A DNA stretch of 64,000 bases from CAWCPR01 sp963797475 (GTDB lineage Bacteria; Chloroflexota; Anaerolineae; Anaerolineales; UBA4823): NCBI GenBank assembly GCA_963797475.1, contig CAWCPR010000003.1:930001-994000 (forward strand), read 5' to 3'. Shown here in pieces: positions 53,251-62,224 of this stretch. Position 1 is the stretch's first letter. Every line of letters starts with the position of its first letter. A program made the translations under genes and the position numbers. The notes beneath the pieces were generated by a model. That model was not told the DNA's origin. It saw only the letters and a list, made by a program, of their open reading frames with translations, and searched no databases.

Positions 53251-55938
53251 ATGAAGCCTTCACTTAATAAATTACAAAAATTTTTCAAATTGGAAGCCGA
53301 ACGTGGTTATGATAACCATGCCGTGCTTGGCGGCCTGGAACGCATCCTGGATCGCTGGGAAGCCGAGGCGCGCGCCGACCGGATAGCTGAAGACCTGATC
53401 CAGGTCGTGGTCGAACGCTTACGCGATTACCCGCGCCTGGCGACGACCTCACGGGCTGAAGTGCTCGAGGGCCTTTTGCGCAGGATCCACCGCATTGAAG
53501 GAGAGCCAGGGACCGCGGCGCTCTCCCCCATAAAGCCGGCCCCGGTTGAGGAACCAGCGCCAGCGCCGACAACAATCGAAGAAGGAGCGGGAAACGAATT
53601 GGCTGAGACCAGCGATGCCATACTCGCAGATATGGAGACAGCGCCGGAAGAAATGGATTTACAATCCGAACCTCCATCGACGGAAAATCTCGCCTCGGAT
53701 GGCGAGCGTGTATCCCCGCCTCCTGCCGATATTCAAAAGGAACCGGCCGCGCTGGATGCCTCGGTAGAGGTTTTACCTGGGATTGGGAAGCGCCATGCAA
53801 TGACTCTTGCCAGGCTGGGGTTGAATACGCTGCGTGACATGCTTTATTATTTTCCCCGCCGCTACGACGATTACAGCAAGCTCATACCGATTAATCGCTT
53901 GAAAGCGGGCGAAGAAGTAACCGTTATCGCCACGATCAATCGGATCAGCGTTCGGACCATCAAAGAGGGAAAAAGCCAGGTCGTTGAAGCGGTGGTGAGC
54001 GATGGCACTGGCGCGCTGCGAATTACCTGGTTTAACCAAATTTGGATCGCCAAGCGTTTCCGGCCTGGCCTTCAAGTTGTCCTGGCGGGAAAAATCGAAC
54101 AGTACCTGGGCCGCCTGGTGATGAACAATCCCGAGCCGGAATTGCTCGAGCAGCAGCAGTTGAGTACAAACCGCATCGTCCCGGTCTATCCGCTGTCTGC
54201 TCAGATCACGCAGCGTTGGCTGCGACGTACGCTGAACCAGGTCGTTACCTACTGGTCGCCACGCGTCGTCGATCCTTTGCCCGAAGAGGTCCGCCGGTCC
54301 GCTGGCCTGATGGACCTGTCCACAGCACTCATTCAGGCGCATTTCCCCGATTCGATGGACGCTCTGGATGCGGCCCGGCACCGCCTGGCATTCGACGAGA
54401 TTTTCTTGCTGCAGTTAGGCGTGCTGCGCCAGAAGCGGGCCTGGCAAGAACGGACCGCACGCGTATTTGAAATCCAGGATAAATGGCTGCAATCCCAATT
54501 ATCGCGAATGCCTTTTCCGCTCACCGGCGCCCAACAACGCGCCATCGAAGACATCCGCGGCGATTTAGCAAAAGGGCGTCCGATGAACCGCCTGCTTCAA
54601 GGCGACGTCGGTTCAGGGAAGACCGTCATCGCCGCGCTCGGGATCGCCATGGTGACGCAGCAAGGGGCTCAAGGCGCTTTGATGGCCCCAACCAGTATCC
54701 TGGCCGAACAACACTACAACAATTTATTGAAACTACTGGCCAGCAATGCGCCGCTTTACGAGCCTCAGGCCGTCGCCGAACAGGTCGTCGAACAGGGAAG
54801 CGCCAGCTCAGAAACGTCTGACGCCGTCGCGGACACGGAAGCCGGCCAAATTCAGGATTTGCCTGTTCCAGCAGAGCCGCCTCTCAAACCATCCGAGATC
54901 CGGTTGATGGTAGGCGCAACCTCAGAGCTCGAAAAACGGGAGATCCGCGCCGGGCTGACAGATGGCTCCATAAAGATCGTCATTGGGACTCATGCTTTAA
55001 TCGAGGATCCGGTCGACTTCCAGGATCTGCATTTCGTTGTCATCGATGAACAGCACCGCTTTGGCGTGGACCAGCGCGCTGCCTTGCGCGCCAAGGGCAG
55101 CAACCCCCACCTGTTAGTGATGACCGCCACACCCATCCCGCGCTCCCTGGCTCTCAGTATATATGGAGACCTGGACCTGACGTTGATGGACGAAATGCCC
55201 CCCGGGCGACAGGTCGTCAGCACCTATGTATTACCGCCACGAGAACGCGAGCGAGCCTACAACTTGATCCGCAGCCAGGTAGAGAAAGGTCGCCAGATCT
55301 ACATCATCTACCCATTGGTCGAAGAGAGCGACAAAAGCGATTCGCTGGCGGCGGTTGAAGAGCAGGCTCGCCTGCAAAGCGAGATCTTCCCCAGGCTCAA
55401 AGTTGGTTTATTACACGGGCGCATGAAGCCCGATGAAAAAGATCAAGTAATGGCGCAATTCCGGGATGGTTTATTTAATGTCCTGGTATCGACCACTGTA
55501 ATCGAAGTCGGGGTGGATGTCCCCAATGCAACCGTGATGCTAATCGAAGGCGCCAACCGCTTTGGCCTGGCGCAGCTTCACCAATTACGCGGGCGAGTGG
55601 GGCGCGGGCCGGAAAAATCTTATTGCTTACTGATCCCGGAGACCCCGGATGCCGTCGAGAACGAACGCTTGCAGGTCATGACCGAGACGAACGACGGTTT
55701 TATCCTGGCGGAACGGGACCTGGAGCAACGCGGTCCAGGCCAGTTCCTGGGCACGCGCCAGGCCGGTTTTTCAGAGCTGCAGCTTGCCAGCCTGACCGAC
55801 GTGCGCCTGATTGAAAATGCTCGCCGTCATGCAGAGGCGTTTTTCGAACGGAATCCCGACCTGGATCATCCAGATCTTCAGCTTCTCAACGCAGCGCTGG
55901 AACGTTTTTGGGGCGCTGGAAAAGGGGACATCAGCTAA
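53251..55938 (+). CDS. recG: ATP-dependent DNA helicase RecG, extended
   Basis: The 895-residue protein has the wedge/OB domain (VLPGIGKRHAMTLARLG, YYFPRRYDDYS) and helicase motifs: LLQGDVGSGKTVIA, DEQHRFGVDQR, TATPIPRSLALSIYG, STTVIEVGVDVPNATVM, QLHQLRGRVGRG. RecG remodels stalled forks. Usual length is about 680-700. The extra residues are a helical N-terminal module (about 1-90), an acidic linker (90-170) and a ~50-residue acidic insertion after LLKLLASNAPLYEP. The ATG at 53251 is taken; a TTG three bases earlier is possible. Confidence 0.95.
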   Translation: MKPSLNKLQKFFKLEAERGYDNHAVLGGLERILDRWEAEARADRIAEDLIQVVVERLRDYPRLATTSRAEVLEGLLRRIHRIEGEPGTAALSPIKPAPVEEPAPAPTTIEEGAGNELAETSDAILADMETAPEEMDLQSEPPSTENLASDGERVSPPPADIQKEPAALDASVEVLPGIGKRHAMTLARLGLNTLRDMLYYFPRRYDDYSKLIPINRLKAGEEVTVIATINRISVRTIKEGKSQVVEAVVSDGTGALRITWFNQIWIAKRFRPGLQVVLAGKIEQYLGRLVMNNPEPELLEQQQLSTNRIVPVYPLSAQITQRWLRRTLNQVVTYWSPRVVDPLPEEVRRSAGLMDLSTALIQAHFPDSMDALDAARHRLAFDEIFLLQLGVLRQKRAWQERTARVFEIQDKWLQSQLSRMPFPLTGAQQRAIEDIRGDLAKGRPMNRLLQGDVGSGKTVIAALGIAMVTQQGAQGALMAPTSILAEQHYNNLLKLLASNAPLYEPQAVAEQVVEQGSASSETSDAVADTEAGQIQDLPVPAEPPLKPSEIRLMVGATSELEKREIRAGLTDGSIKIVIGTHALIEDPVDFQDLHFVVIDEQHRFGVDQRAALRAKGSNPHLLVMTATPIPRSLALSIYGDLDLTLMDEMPPGRQVVSTYVLPPRERERAYNLIRSQVEKGRQIYIIYPLVEESDKSDSLAAVEEQARLQSEIFPRLKVGLLHGRMKPDEKDQVMAQFRDGLFNVLVSTTVIEVGVDVPNATVMLIEGANRFGLAQLHQLRGRVGRGPEKSYCLLIPETPDAVENERLQVMTETNDGFILAERDLEQRGPGQFLGTRQAGFSELQLASLTDVRLIENARRHAEAFFERNPDLDHPDLQLLNAALERFWGAGKGDIS

Positions 55939-56462
55939 TGGTACGCGCTCTTTTCCCCGGGACGTTTGACCCGATCCACCACGGACATATCGATATTGCA
56001 AACCGGGCCGCACGCTTGTTTGACGAAGTTATCGTCGCAGTCTACGACCGGCCGTTGAAATCCCTGTTGTTTCCACCTGAAACGCGCCTCAATCTTGTGC
56101 GCTTATCCTTTGAGAACGAGCCAAAGATAAAAGTCATGGGGTACAGCGGATTGACGGTTGAATTCGGGAATGCGATTGGAGCCCAGGTCATCGTACGTGG
56201 ACTGCGAGTTTTTTCAGACTTTGAATATGAATTTCGCATGGCTCTGGCTAACCATCGCCTCGCGCCGGGCATCGAAGTTGTTGCCTTGATCACAGCGGAA
56301 GAGCATACTTTCCTTTCCTCTTCAACAGTTCGGGAGATTGCCTCGCTAGGCGGGGATGTAAGCAGCATGGTGCCTCCGCATGTCGAAAAGGAGCTGCGCA
56401 ATCGCTTCTTTGAACTTGGGGATAGCCAGCAAGTCGTACCTACGACCTCGCTGCGGGATTGA
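55938..56462 (+). CDS. coaD: phosphopantetheine adenylyltransferase
   Basis: ATG 55938 overlaps the recG stop by one base (TAATG). The 174-residue protein has the nucleotidyltransferase motif FPGTFDPIHHGHIDI, VIVRGLRVFSDFEYEFRMAL and FLSSSTVREIASLGGDVSSM. It makes dephospho-CoA from phosphopantetheine and ATP. The recG-coaD pairing is common. Confidence 0.95.
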   Translation: MVRALFPGTFDPIHHGHIDIANRAARLFDEVIVAVYDRPLKSLLFPPETRLNLVRLSFENEPKIKVMGYSGLTVEFGNAIGAQVIVRGLRVFSDFEYEFRMALANHRLAPGIEVVALITAEEHTFLSSSTVREIASLGGDVSSMVPPHVEKELRNRFFELGDSQQVVPTTSLRD

Positions 56463-56481
56463 AATTACCCTGGAATTCCAG

Positions 56482-56510
56482 TTGACGAAAATGCGTTTTG
56501 CGTGTAATCT
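56482..56510 (+). promoter_or_regulatory. promoter of the coiled-coil gene
   Basis: TTGACG, 17 bases, TAATCT. About 125 bp of leader precede the gene at 56638. Confidence 0.6.
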
Positions 56511-56637
56511 AATTGTGCATAAACCTTGCAACCAATATTGTAGGATGAAAGAACGAACTTTGGACTCAGCAGAAGCTGTGCTCTATATCACCTATTTCAC
56601 CCCTATTTCGCGCACTGCTACGTAGGGAGGGATCATA

Positions 56638-57120
56638 ATGGATATCTTGCATCTTGTAGACCGCCTGGAAGAGCTCCTAAATCAAAGCCGGCCGCTATGG
56701 TTTACCCATAACGTGATTGTCGATGAAGATCGTATGTTGGATTTGATCGATCAAATGCGCGTGGCCATCCCGGAAGAAGTCAAAAAAGCCCAACAGTTGT
56801 TGGCTCAACGAGATCGCCTTATGGCCCAGGCGCAGGAAGAAGCGAACCGGACCATCGCAATTGCCCGTGAGAAAAGCGACCAGTTGGTCGAAAGAGATGC
56901 AATCGTCCAGGCATCTCAAGGGCGCGCCGAACAAGTCCTGGCTCAGGCGCGCGTGGATGCCGATACTATTCGCCGAGAGGCCGATGAATATGTAATGGAA
57001 ACTTTGACTCGTCTCGAATTAGAGATGGAGCGCTCTCTTATCCAGGTGCGCAACGGGATCCGAGCTGTGAAGCACGAAGACCAGGCTGAGGAAGAAAAAA
57101 TTACCGAAGAGGTCCCATAA
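56638..57120 (+). CDS. coiled-coil protein (ATPase subunit E/DivIVA-like)
   Basis: GTAGGGAGGGATCATA precedes ATG 56638. The 160-residue protein is nearly all helix, with long heptad stretches (about 45-150) rich in Ala, Glu, Gln and Arg, for example AQQLLAQRDRLMAQAQEEAN. Its N-terminus (LHLVDRLEELLNQSRPLW) is seen in Chloroflexota and other Gram-positive-like proteins near coaD. It resembles V-ATPase subunit E/H stalks and DivIVA without being clearly either. Confidence 0.75.
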   Translation: MDILHLVDRLEELLNQSRPLWFTHNVIVDEDRMLDLIDQMRVAIPEEVKKAQQLLAQRDRLMAQAQEEANRTIAIAREKSDQLVERDAIVQASQGRAEQVLAQARVDADTIRREADEYVMETLTRLELEMERSLIQVRNGIRAVKHEDQAEEEKITEEVP

Positions 57121-57127
57121 TTAGAAA

Positions 57128-57157
57128 AGCCCTCCTGAACTGGAGGGCTGTATTTTT
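57128..57157 (+). terminator. terminator of the coiled-coil gene
   Basis: Stem AGCCCTCC/GGAGGGCT with a 6-base loop, then GTATTTTT. Confidence 0.88.
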
Positions 57158-57191
57158 CTCGTGGAGGCTGTACCAAATTTAATATCCAGCC

Positions 57192-57297
57192 AAAAGTGTT
57201 GGGCGCTTTGCCCCTGGCCTGCGGCCAGGGGTCGGCGCACCACACAATATGATGGAGAGTTGCGGCTACGCCGCAATCTCTAGAGATTCATCAAAAT
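57192..57297 (+). repeat. two-hairpin repeat, copy D (both hairpins enlarged)
   Basis: Hairpin 1 has a nested stem CCCCTGGCC/GGCCAGGGG in place of the short loop, between GTGTTGGGCGC and GGCGCACCACAC. Hairpin 2 has GAGA-TTGCGGC/GCCGCAATCTC between GATG and GATTCATC. At 106 bp it is the longest copy. Confidence 0.8.
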
Positions 57298-57308
57298 TGG
57301 GAGAGGCT

Positions 57309-57935
57309 ATGGACATTCCATCTTTACCAGAGGCTCACCAGCTATTGTGCGAGGCGCAAGAACGAAATGCAGGGCCCTGGGTGCAGCATTCCATATTCGT
57401 GGCCCAGGCCGCCAGGATCATCGCCAATCAAATACCCCCATTAGATCCCAGCAGCAGCTATATTCTTGGCTACCTGCATGACATCGGCCGGCGGGAGGGC
57501 TGCGGCGATTTACGCCACACATTGGATGGATATAATTTCCTTCACGAAAAAGGTTATGACGACGCCGCTCGCATCTGCATAACCCACTCGTTCCCGGTCA
57601 AGAACGCATTCGCCGTCGTCGGCAACTGGGATTGCAGCCAGGAAGAGATTCAGTTCGTTTCCGATTACCTGGACCGAATTGAGTACGATCTTTACGACCG
57701 GTTGATCCAACTCTGCGATGGGCTGTCGCTATCGAACGGTTTTTGCTTGATTGAACAACGCTTGGTGGATGTCGCCCTGCGCCATGGGATTAACAGCTAC
57801 AGTCTGGAGCGTTGGAAAGCCTTCTTTAAGATCAAAGATGAATTCGAAGAGATGATTGGAAAGTCGGTTTACAGCCTGCTGCCCGGGATTGTCGAAAGCA
57901 TCCTGGGGTACGAACCGGTTGTTCAGCCCGTTTAA
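57309..57935 (+). CDS. HD-domain phosphohydrolase-like protein
   Basis: ATG 57309 (MDIPSLPEAHQLLCEA) has GGGAGAGG upstream. The 208-residue product has an HD domain: HSIFVAQAARIIANQI, YLHDIGRREG, HTLDGYNFLHEKG, and a later DRLIQLCDGLSL. These carry the metal-binding His and Asp pairs. HD proteins hydrolyse phosphoesters, often of nucleotides; the substrate is unknown. Copy D ends only 11 bp before its start, so the repeat would be in its 5' leader. Confidence 0.85.
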   Translation: MDIPSLPEAHQLLCEAQERNAGPWVQHSIFVAQAARIIANQIPPLDPSSSYILGYLHDIGRREGCGDLRHTLDGYNFLHEKGYDDAARICITHSFPVKNAFAVVGNWDCSQEEIQFVSDYLDRIEYDLYDRLIQLCDGLSLSNGFCLIEQRLVDVALRHGINSYSLERWKAFFKIKDEFEEMIGKSVYSLLPGIVESILGYEPVVQPV

Positions 57936-57950
57936 CCGGTCACCTGCATG

Positions 57951-58613
57951 TCAACGATGCTGGCCGACACCCAGGCGCGGGCACATTGCGCGCAGCCGGC
58001 AGGTAGAGCAGCGCGGCAGGCGCCCGGTGCATATATGCTTTCCAAATGGGACTAACAGCCGGTTGATCTCAACCCAATAGCGGCGCGGCAGCTTGCGCTC
58101 CAGCTCCTGGCTGGTGCGTTCGGGAGAAGTGGTCTCCACATATCCCCAACGGTTCGTCACCCGGTGGACATGGATATCTGCGCTGACGCGCGGTTGGTCA
58201 CAAGCGATCCCAAGGACCAGATTCGCGCATTTCAAGCCTACCCCGGCGAAGGACATCAAAACATCAGCATCGCAGGGTATCTCGCCGGCAAACCGGGCTT
58301 CGACCCTTTCGGCGATGAGCCGGATTTGCTCCGCTTTACGCTCATGAAAAGAGCAGTCCGAAATTAACAAATCGATCTCATCCGCGCTGAGGGAAGCCAT
58401 TTCTACCGGTTTTCTGGCGCGCTGGAAAAGCCGTCTGGCGGTTGGCAGCGTAGTTTCATCGAACGTACGAATTGAGATAATACAGGCGACGAGCTGTTCA
58501 AATGGACTGGTGAAACCCTGTTCATATAGCTCGAACATGGCAGCTTTGGGGTAAGGCTGCACGGCTTCCCTTACCAGGTCCATAACCCGGTCGATTTCAA
58601 AAGGCTCTTCCAC
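57951..58613 (-). CDS. endonuclease III-like DNA glycosylase
   Basis: The 220-residue protein has the HhH-GPD fold: SPFEQLVACIISIRTFD, MSFAGVGLKCANLVLG (HhH with the catalytic Lys in GLKCA), RVSADIHVHRVTNRWG (catalytic Asp), and the [4Fe-4S] loop C-x6-C-x2-C-x5-C (CTGRLPRCSTCRLRAMC). It removes oxidised pyrimidines. It is convergent with the HD-domain gene, 15 bp apart. The name nth fits, although the loop residues differ from typical Nth. Confidence 0.9.
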   Translation of the reverse strand: MEEPFEIDRVMDLVREAVQPYPKAAMFELYEQGFTSPFEQLVACIISIRTFDETTLPTARRLFQRARKPVEMASLSADEIDLLISDCSFHERKAEQIRLIAERVEARFAGEIPCDADVLMSFAGVGLKCANLVLGIACDQPRVSADIHVHRVTNRWGYVETTSPERTSQELERKLPRRYWVEINRLLVPFGKHICTGRLPRCSTCRLRAMCPRLGVGQHR

Positions 58614-58668
58614 AGACCAACTTCCGTTTCGGAAAATGAGGAGATTTACAGCTTAAAGACGTTAATCC

Positions 58669-58698
58669 TTGCAAAATGGATACAAATTGTACTATACT
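58669..58698 (+). promoter_or_regulatory. promoter of the formate-dehydrogenase gene set
   Basis: TTGCAA, 18 bases, TATACT; the NuoEF gene starts 23 bp later, behind AGGAGG. Confidence 0.7.
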
Positions 58699-58720
58699 TC
58701 ATACACATCCAGGAGGTGTT

Positions 58721-60451
58721 ATGTCCGAGATTGATCTTGCTCCACTGCATGCCATGATGGCAGAATACGCTCCAAAGGGCAGGACGGCGCTGTTACCCGC
58801 CCTGCAAGGCGCCCAGGCGCTTTATGGCTATTTACCTGAGGAAGTGGCTTTCGAAGTAGGTCACGCCTTGCAAGTCCCCTTAGCTGACGTGCAAGGCGTG
58901 ATTGATTTTTACAGCATGTTTTATACGGAGCCGGTTGGAAGAACCATCCTGCGGGTGTGCAATGACCCATCTTGTGCTTTGGCCGGCAGCGATGAAGTGC
59001 TTTCCGGGCTCTGCCGTCATTTGGGTATCCAGGCAGGTGAGGTCAGTGCAGATGGAGCTTACACCATCGAAAGCGCCCCTTGCCTGGGCCTGTGCGAACA
59101 CGCCCCGGCCGTACTGGTGAATGAAACCCCTCATGTCCGGATAAACCCTGCCCGGCCAGAAGAAATTCTGGATGGGGAGCCAGGCGCTCACTACGGCGTG
59201 GTCGGAGGCGATACGCAAATGCTGATCAGCCAGTGTGGACTGGGACACGCCGCCACCCTGAAGGAATACATGGAATGCGATGGCTACGAGGGTCTGAAGA
59301 AGGCGTTGGGCATGTCCCCACAAGAGGTGATCGCCGAAGTTAAGGCCTCCGGCCTGGTGGGGCGTGGTGGGGCCGCCTTTCCAACAGGCATTAAATGGGA
59401 AGGCACCGCTAACGCCAGTGGCTCACCGAAATATGCGGTATGCAACGCAGATGAATCTGAGCCAGGCACACTCAAAGACCGGGTGTTATTAGAGGAGGAG
59501 CCGCACCGGGTGATCGAAGGGTTGGCGATCACCGCCTATGCCGTAGGCGCTCGCCAGGGATATATCTACCTGCGCGGCGAGTACCCGTATGTGAACAAAA
59601 TCCTGGAGCATGCCCTGGAGGAGGCTCGCCAGGCCGGTTTCCTGGGAGAACACATTTTAGGCACCGGATTCAGCTTCGAGATCGAGATGCGCCTCGGAGC
59701 GGGCGCATACATCTGCGGCGAGGAGACGGCCTTATTCGAATCCATCGAGGGCAAGCGCGGTTTCCCACGCATAAAGCCCCCCTACCCAACAATCTTTGGG
59801 TTATTCGGCAAACCCACAGCAATCAACAATGTCGAGACATTGTACAATGTACCTCTGATCTTAGATCTCGGCGCCGCCGCATATCGCGAAATCGGCACAG
59901 AAAAATCGCCCGGCCCGAAGCTGTTTTGCGTCTCAGGCGACGTTAAACAGCCAGGGTTGTATGAAGTGCCGTTCGGGGTTACGCTGCGCCACCTGTTAGT
60001 TGACCTGGCTGGCGGCGTTCCCAACGGACATCGCTTACAGGCGGTACTATTTGGCGGCGCGGCAGGCGCTTTTGCCACTGAAGAACACCTGGATGTGAAA
60101 CTGAGCTTTGAAGACCTGCGCGCGGCTGGCTTACCCCTGGGTTCTGGGGTCATCATGGTTTTCGACGAGACCCGAGATATGCGGGATGTGCTCCTGCGTT
60201 TGAGCCGGTTCTTTGCTCACGAATCCTGCGGGAAATGCTTCCCCTGCCAGCTTGGGACGCAGCGACAGTACGAGATCCTCCAGCGAGTGTCTGCCGGCAA
60301 AGCCTTGCCCGGAGACGCTGAACGCCTGGCGGATATCGGTTGGACGATGAGCGATTCATCGATTTGCGGGCTGGGACAGACTGCCGCGAGCGCAGTGCTG
60401 AGCGCAATGAAATTATGGCCCAGCCTGTTTTCCAGCTTAAATCAGGCTTAG
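58721..60451 (+). CDS. NuoE-NuoF fusion, NADH-binding subunit of formate dehydrogenase
   Basis: ATG 58721 has AGGAGG at ideal spacing. Of 576 residues, about 1-150 are a NuoE-type [2Fe-2S] thioredoxin-like domain (VCNDPSCALAG and APCLGLCEHAP give C-x4-C and C-x3-C). The rest is NuoF: GLVGRGGAAFPTGIKW (FMN/NADH), NADESEPGTLKDR, GAGAYICGEETALFESIEGK, and the [4Fe-4S] site SCGKCFPC with a later Cys in SSICGLG. In NAD-dependent formate dehydrogenases and bifurcating enzymes this subunit passes electrons to NAD+. The fused form saves a separate nuoE gene. FdhD, the small subunit and the catalytic subunit follow. Confidence 0.92.
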   Translation: MSEIDLAPLHAMMAEYAPKGRTALLPALQGAQALYGYLPEEVAFEVGHALQVPLADVQGVIDFYSMFYTEPVGRTILRVCNDPSCALAGSDEVLSGLCRHLGIQAGEVSADGAYTIESAPCLGLCEHAPAVLVNETPHVRINPARPEEILDGEPGAHYGVVGGDTQMLISQCGLGHAATLKEYMECDGYEGLKKALGMSPQEVIAEVKASGLVGRGGAAFPTGIKWEGTANASGSPKYAVCNADESEPGTLKDRVLLEEEPHRVIEGLAITAYAVGARQGYIYLRGEYPYVNKILEHALEEARQAGFLGEHILGTGFSFEIEMRLGAGAYICGEETALFESIEGKRGFPRIKPPYPTIFGLFGKPTAINNVETLYNVPLILDLGAAAYREIGTEKSPGPKLFCVSGDVKQPGLYEVPFGVTLRHLLVDLAGGVPNGHRLQAVLFGGAAGAFATEEHLDVKLSFEDLRAAGLPLGSGVIMVFDETRDMRDVLLRLSRFFAHESCGKCFPCQLGTQRQYEILQRVSAGKALPGDAERLADIGWTMSDSSICGLGQTAASAVLSAMKLWPSLFSSLNQA

Positions 60452-60471
60452 TGCTACCCCAAGAGATTGCG

Positions 60472-60532
60472 AAAAGTGTTGGGCGCTTGTGGCGCACCAC
60501 ACACAATGATGAATAGAGATTCATCAAAATAG
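60472..60532 (+). repeat. two-hairpin repeat, copy E (simplest form)
   Basis: GTGTTGGGCGC, loop, GCGCACCACAC forms hairpin 1; GATGAAT-AGA-GATTCATC forms hairpin 2; ends AAAAT. It is within the formate dehydrogenase gene set, between nuoEF and fdhD. Confidence 0.85.
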
Positions 60533-60557
60533 GTCTAATCGAAGATTGCAAAACGTT

Positions 60558-61373
60558 ATGTCAGACGGCGCTGTTACTTTCCACTATCAAACATACGACG
60601 GCGACTGGGATGAGGTCGCTGCCGAAGTCATCGAAGAGGGTTTCCTGACCATTTATGTAAACGGCAAGGAGCTGGCGACATTGATGTGTACGCCGCGCGA
60701 CCCTCTGCAACTTGCCCTGGGTTTTCTGGCAAATGAAGATTTCATCCAGAGTTACTCCGAAGTCGAAATTGCCCATCTTTGCAGGAGCGAGAATTGCGCC
60801 GATATCTGGCTATCGCACCCTGCCTGGGACCAGCCCCGCCGTAAGATCATCACATCCGGGTGCGGCGGCGGCTTCACCTTTGCAGACCTTGCCGCTCATT
60901 TGAGGCCGGTTCAAAGCAATCTGACGATCCCGGCCGGGCAGCTTGGCAGCCTGATGATCCAATTGCAAACCCAGGACAGCCTGTATGCTCGCGCGCGAGG
61001 TGTGCACACCGCCGCTTTAAGCGACGGCGAACGCCTGGTTGTGGTCACGGAGGATATCGGCCGCCATAATACGGTCGACCGCCTGCGGGGCGAATGCCTG
61101 CGCCGGGGGATCGACCCGGCCGGGATGATCCTGCTGGCTACCGGGCGGATCTCATCCGAGATGATCCATAAGGCGGCTATGATGGGCTGTCCAATTGTCG
61201 CTTCGCGCACTTCTCCCACCAGCATGTCCGTAGGGCTGGCGCGCGAATGGCAGATTACTTTATGCGGTTATGTACGCCGGAACCGGATGAACGTTTACGC
61301 TCATCCCGAGCGATTGGCTCAGGCTTACTTTACCCCAAGCGCTGCACAGGTTCTAATCGTTTCAGGTCTTTAG
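60558..61373 (+). CDS. fdhD: formate dehydrogenase accessory sulfurtransferase FdhD
   Basis: ATG 60558 gives 271 residues: LTIYVNGKELATLMCTPRDP, ALGFLANEDFIQS, TSGCGGGF, DIGRHNTVDRLRGE, LATGRISSEMIHKAAMMGCP, ASRTSPTSMSVGLARE. FdhD transfers sulfur to the molybdenum cofactor of formate dehydrogenase. The loop that in E. coli has two cysteines (C-x2-C) has one here (GCGGG), a variant also known from other phyla. It lies 107 bp after nuoEF with copy E between. Confidence 0.94.
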   Translation: MSDGAVTFHYQTYDGDWDEVAAEVIEEGFLTIYVNGKELATLMCTPRDPLQLALGFLANEDFIQSYSEVEIAHLCRSENCADIWLSHPAWDQPRRKIITSGCGGGFTFADLAAHLRPVQSNLTIPAGQLGSLMIQLQTQDSLYARARGVHTAALSDGERLVVVTEDIGRHNTVDRLRGECLRRGIDPAGMILLATGRISSEMIHKAAMMGCPIVASRTSPTSMSVGLAREWQITLCGYVRRNRMNVYAHPERLAQAYFTPSAAQVLIVSGL

Positions 61374-61477
61374 GAATCGCTGTGGTGGAACCCTACCCCA
61401 GAAAATCCCAAAGAGCCATCGTTTCGACCTGACGGATTGGGCTTATTGCAGGACCAGGCAAATCGAAGGAGCCATTG

Positions 61478-62182
61478 ATGAATGATTTTATCCACCTGAC
61501 GATTGACGGCCAGGATGTAAGCGTGCCCGGCGGGACCACATTATTGGATGCAGCAGCCCAGGCTGGCGCAGATGTCCCCACCATCTGCTTTCACGAACAC
61601 TGTACGGCAAATGCCCTGTGCCGGGTCTGCGTGGTCGAAGTCGAGGGGGCGCGCCTGCTGGCGTCGTCTTGCGTCGCCCAGGCCCAGGAGGGGATGGTGG
61701 TGCACACCGGTTCAGCGCGTGTTGAGCGCAGCCGCCGTACCATCCTCGAGATGCTCGATTCGGCCGTGGATCTGTCCGAAGCGCCTGAGATTCAGGAAAT
61801 GCTCACGAAATATGGCGCCGACCGGGAGCGATTTCCGATGTCTGAAAGTCGCCGGGTGCCCCTCCTGGACGACAATCCGATGTTTATCCGCGATTATTCG
61901 AAATGCGTGCTTTGTTGGCGGTGTGTTCAAGTTTGCGCGCAAGACGCCCAATATACCTACGCGATCAATTTCAGCGGGCGAGGATTTGAAACTCAGATTG
62001 GCACTTTTTTTGACAAACCGATGCCGGAAACAACTTGCGTCTTTTGTGGGCAGTGTGTCGGCGTATGCCCTACCGGCGCTCTCAAACCCAAGCGTGAATG
62101 GCTGTTGGAACAAAGCCTTTCCCCTGACGATATCATGCAGGCTACTCGCGCCGGAAGGAAGAAACACCGGCGCGAAGCCTGA
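61478..62182 (+). CDS. HoxU/NuoG-N-like iron-sulfur subunit
   Basis: ATG 61478 follows AAGGAG. The 234-residue protein has an N-terminal [2Fe-2S] ferredoxin domain (CFHEHCTANALCRVCVVEVE, then ASSCVAQ) and two [4Fe-4S] motifs (CVLCWRCVQVCAQD and CVFCGQCVGVCPTGAL). The His/Cys [4Fe-4S] segment present in HoxU/NuoG between them (H-x3-C-x2-C-x5-C) is absent: the region reads MLDSAVDLSEAPEIQEMLTK with no cysteine. It should carry electrons between FdhA and the NuoEF fusion. It lies 42 bp before fdhA. Confidence 0.9.
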   Translation: MNDFIHLTIDGQDVSVPGGTTLLDAAAQAGADVPTICFHEHCTANALCRVCVVEVEGARLLASSCVAQAQEGMVVHTGSARVERSRRTILEMLDSAVDLSEAPEIQEMLTKYGADRERFPMSESRRVPLLDDNPMFIRDYSKCVLCWRCVQVCAQDAQYTYAINFSGRGFETQIGTFFDKPMPETTCVFCGQCVGVCPTGALKPKREWLLEQSLSPDDIMQATRAGRKKHRREA

Positions 62183-62224
62183 TCCTGGCGCAGCCTGTTG
62201 TGCGCCTGACTGGAGGAAAAAAAC

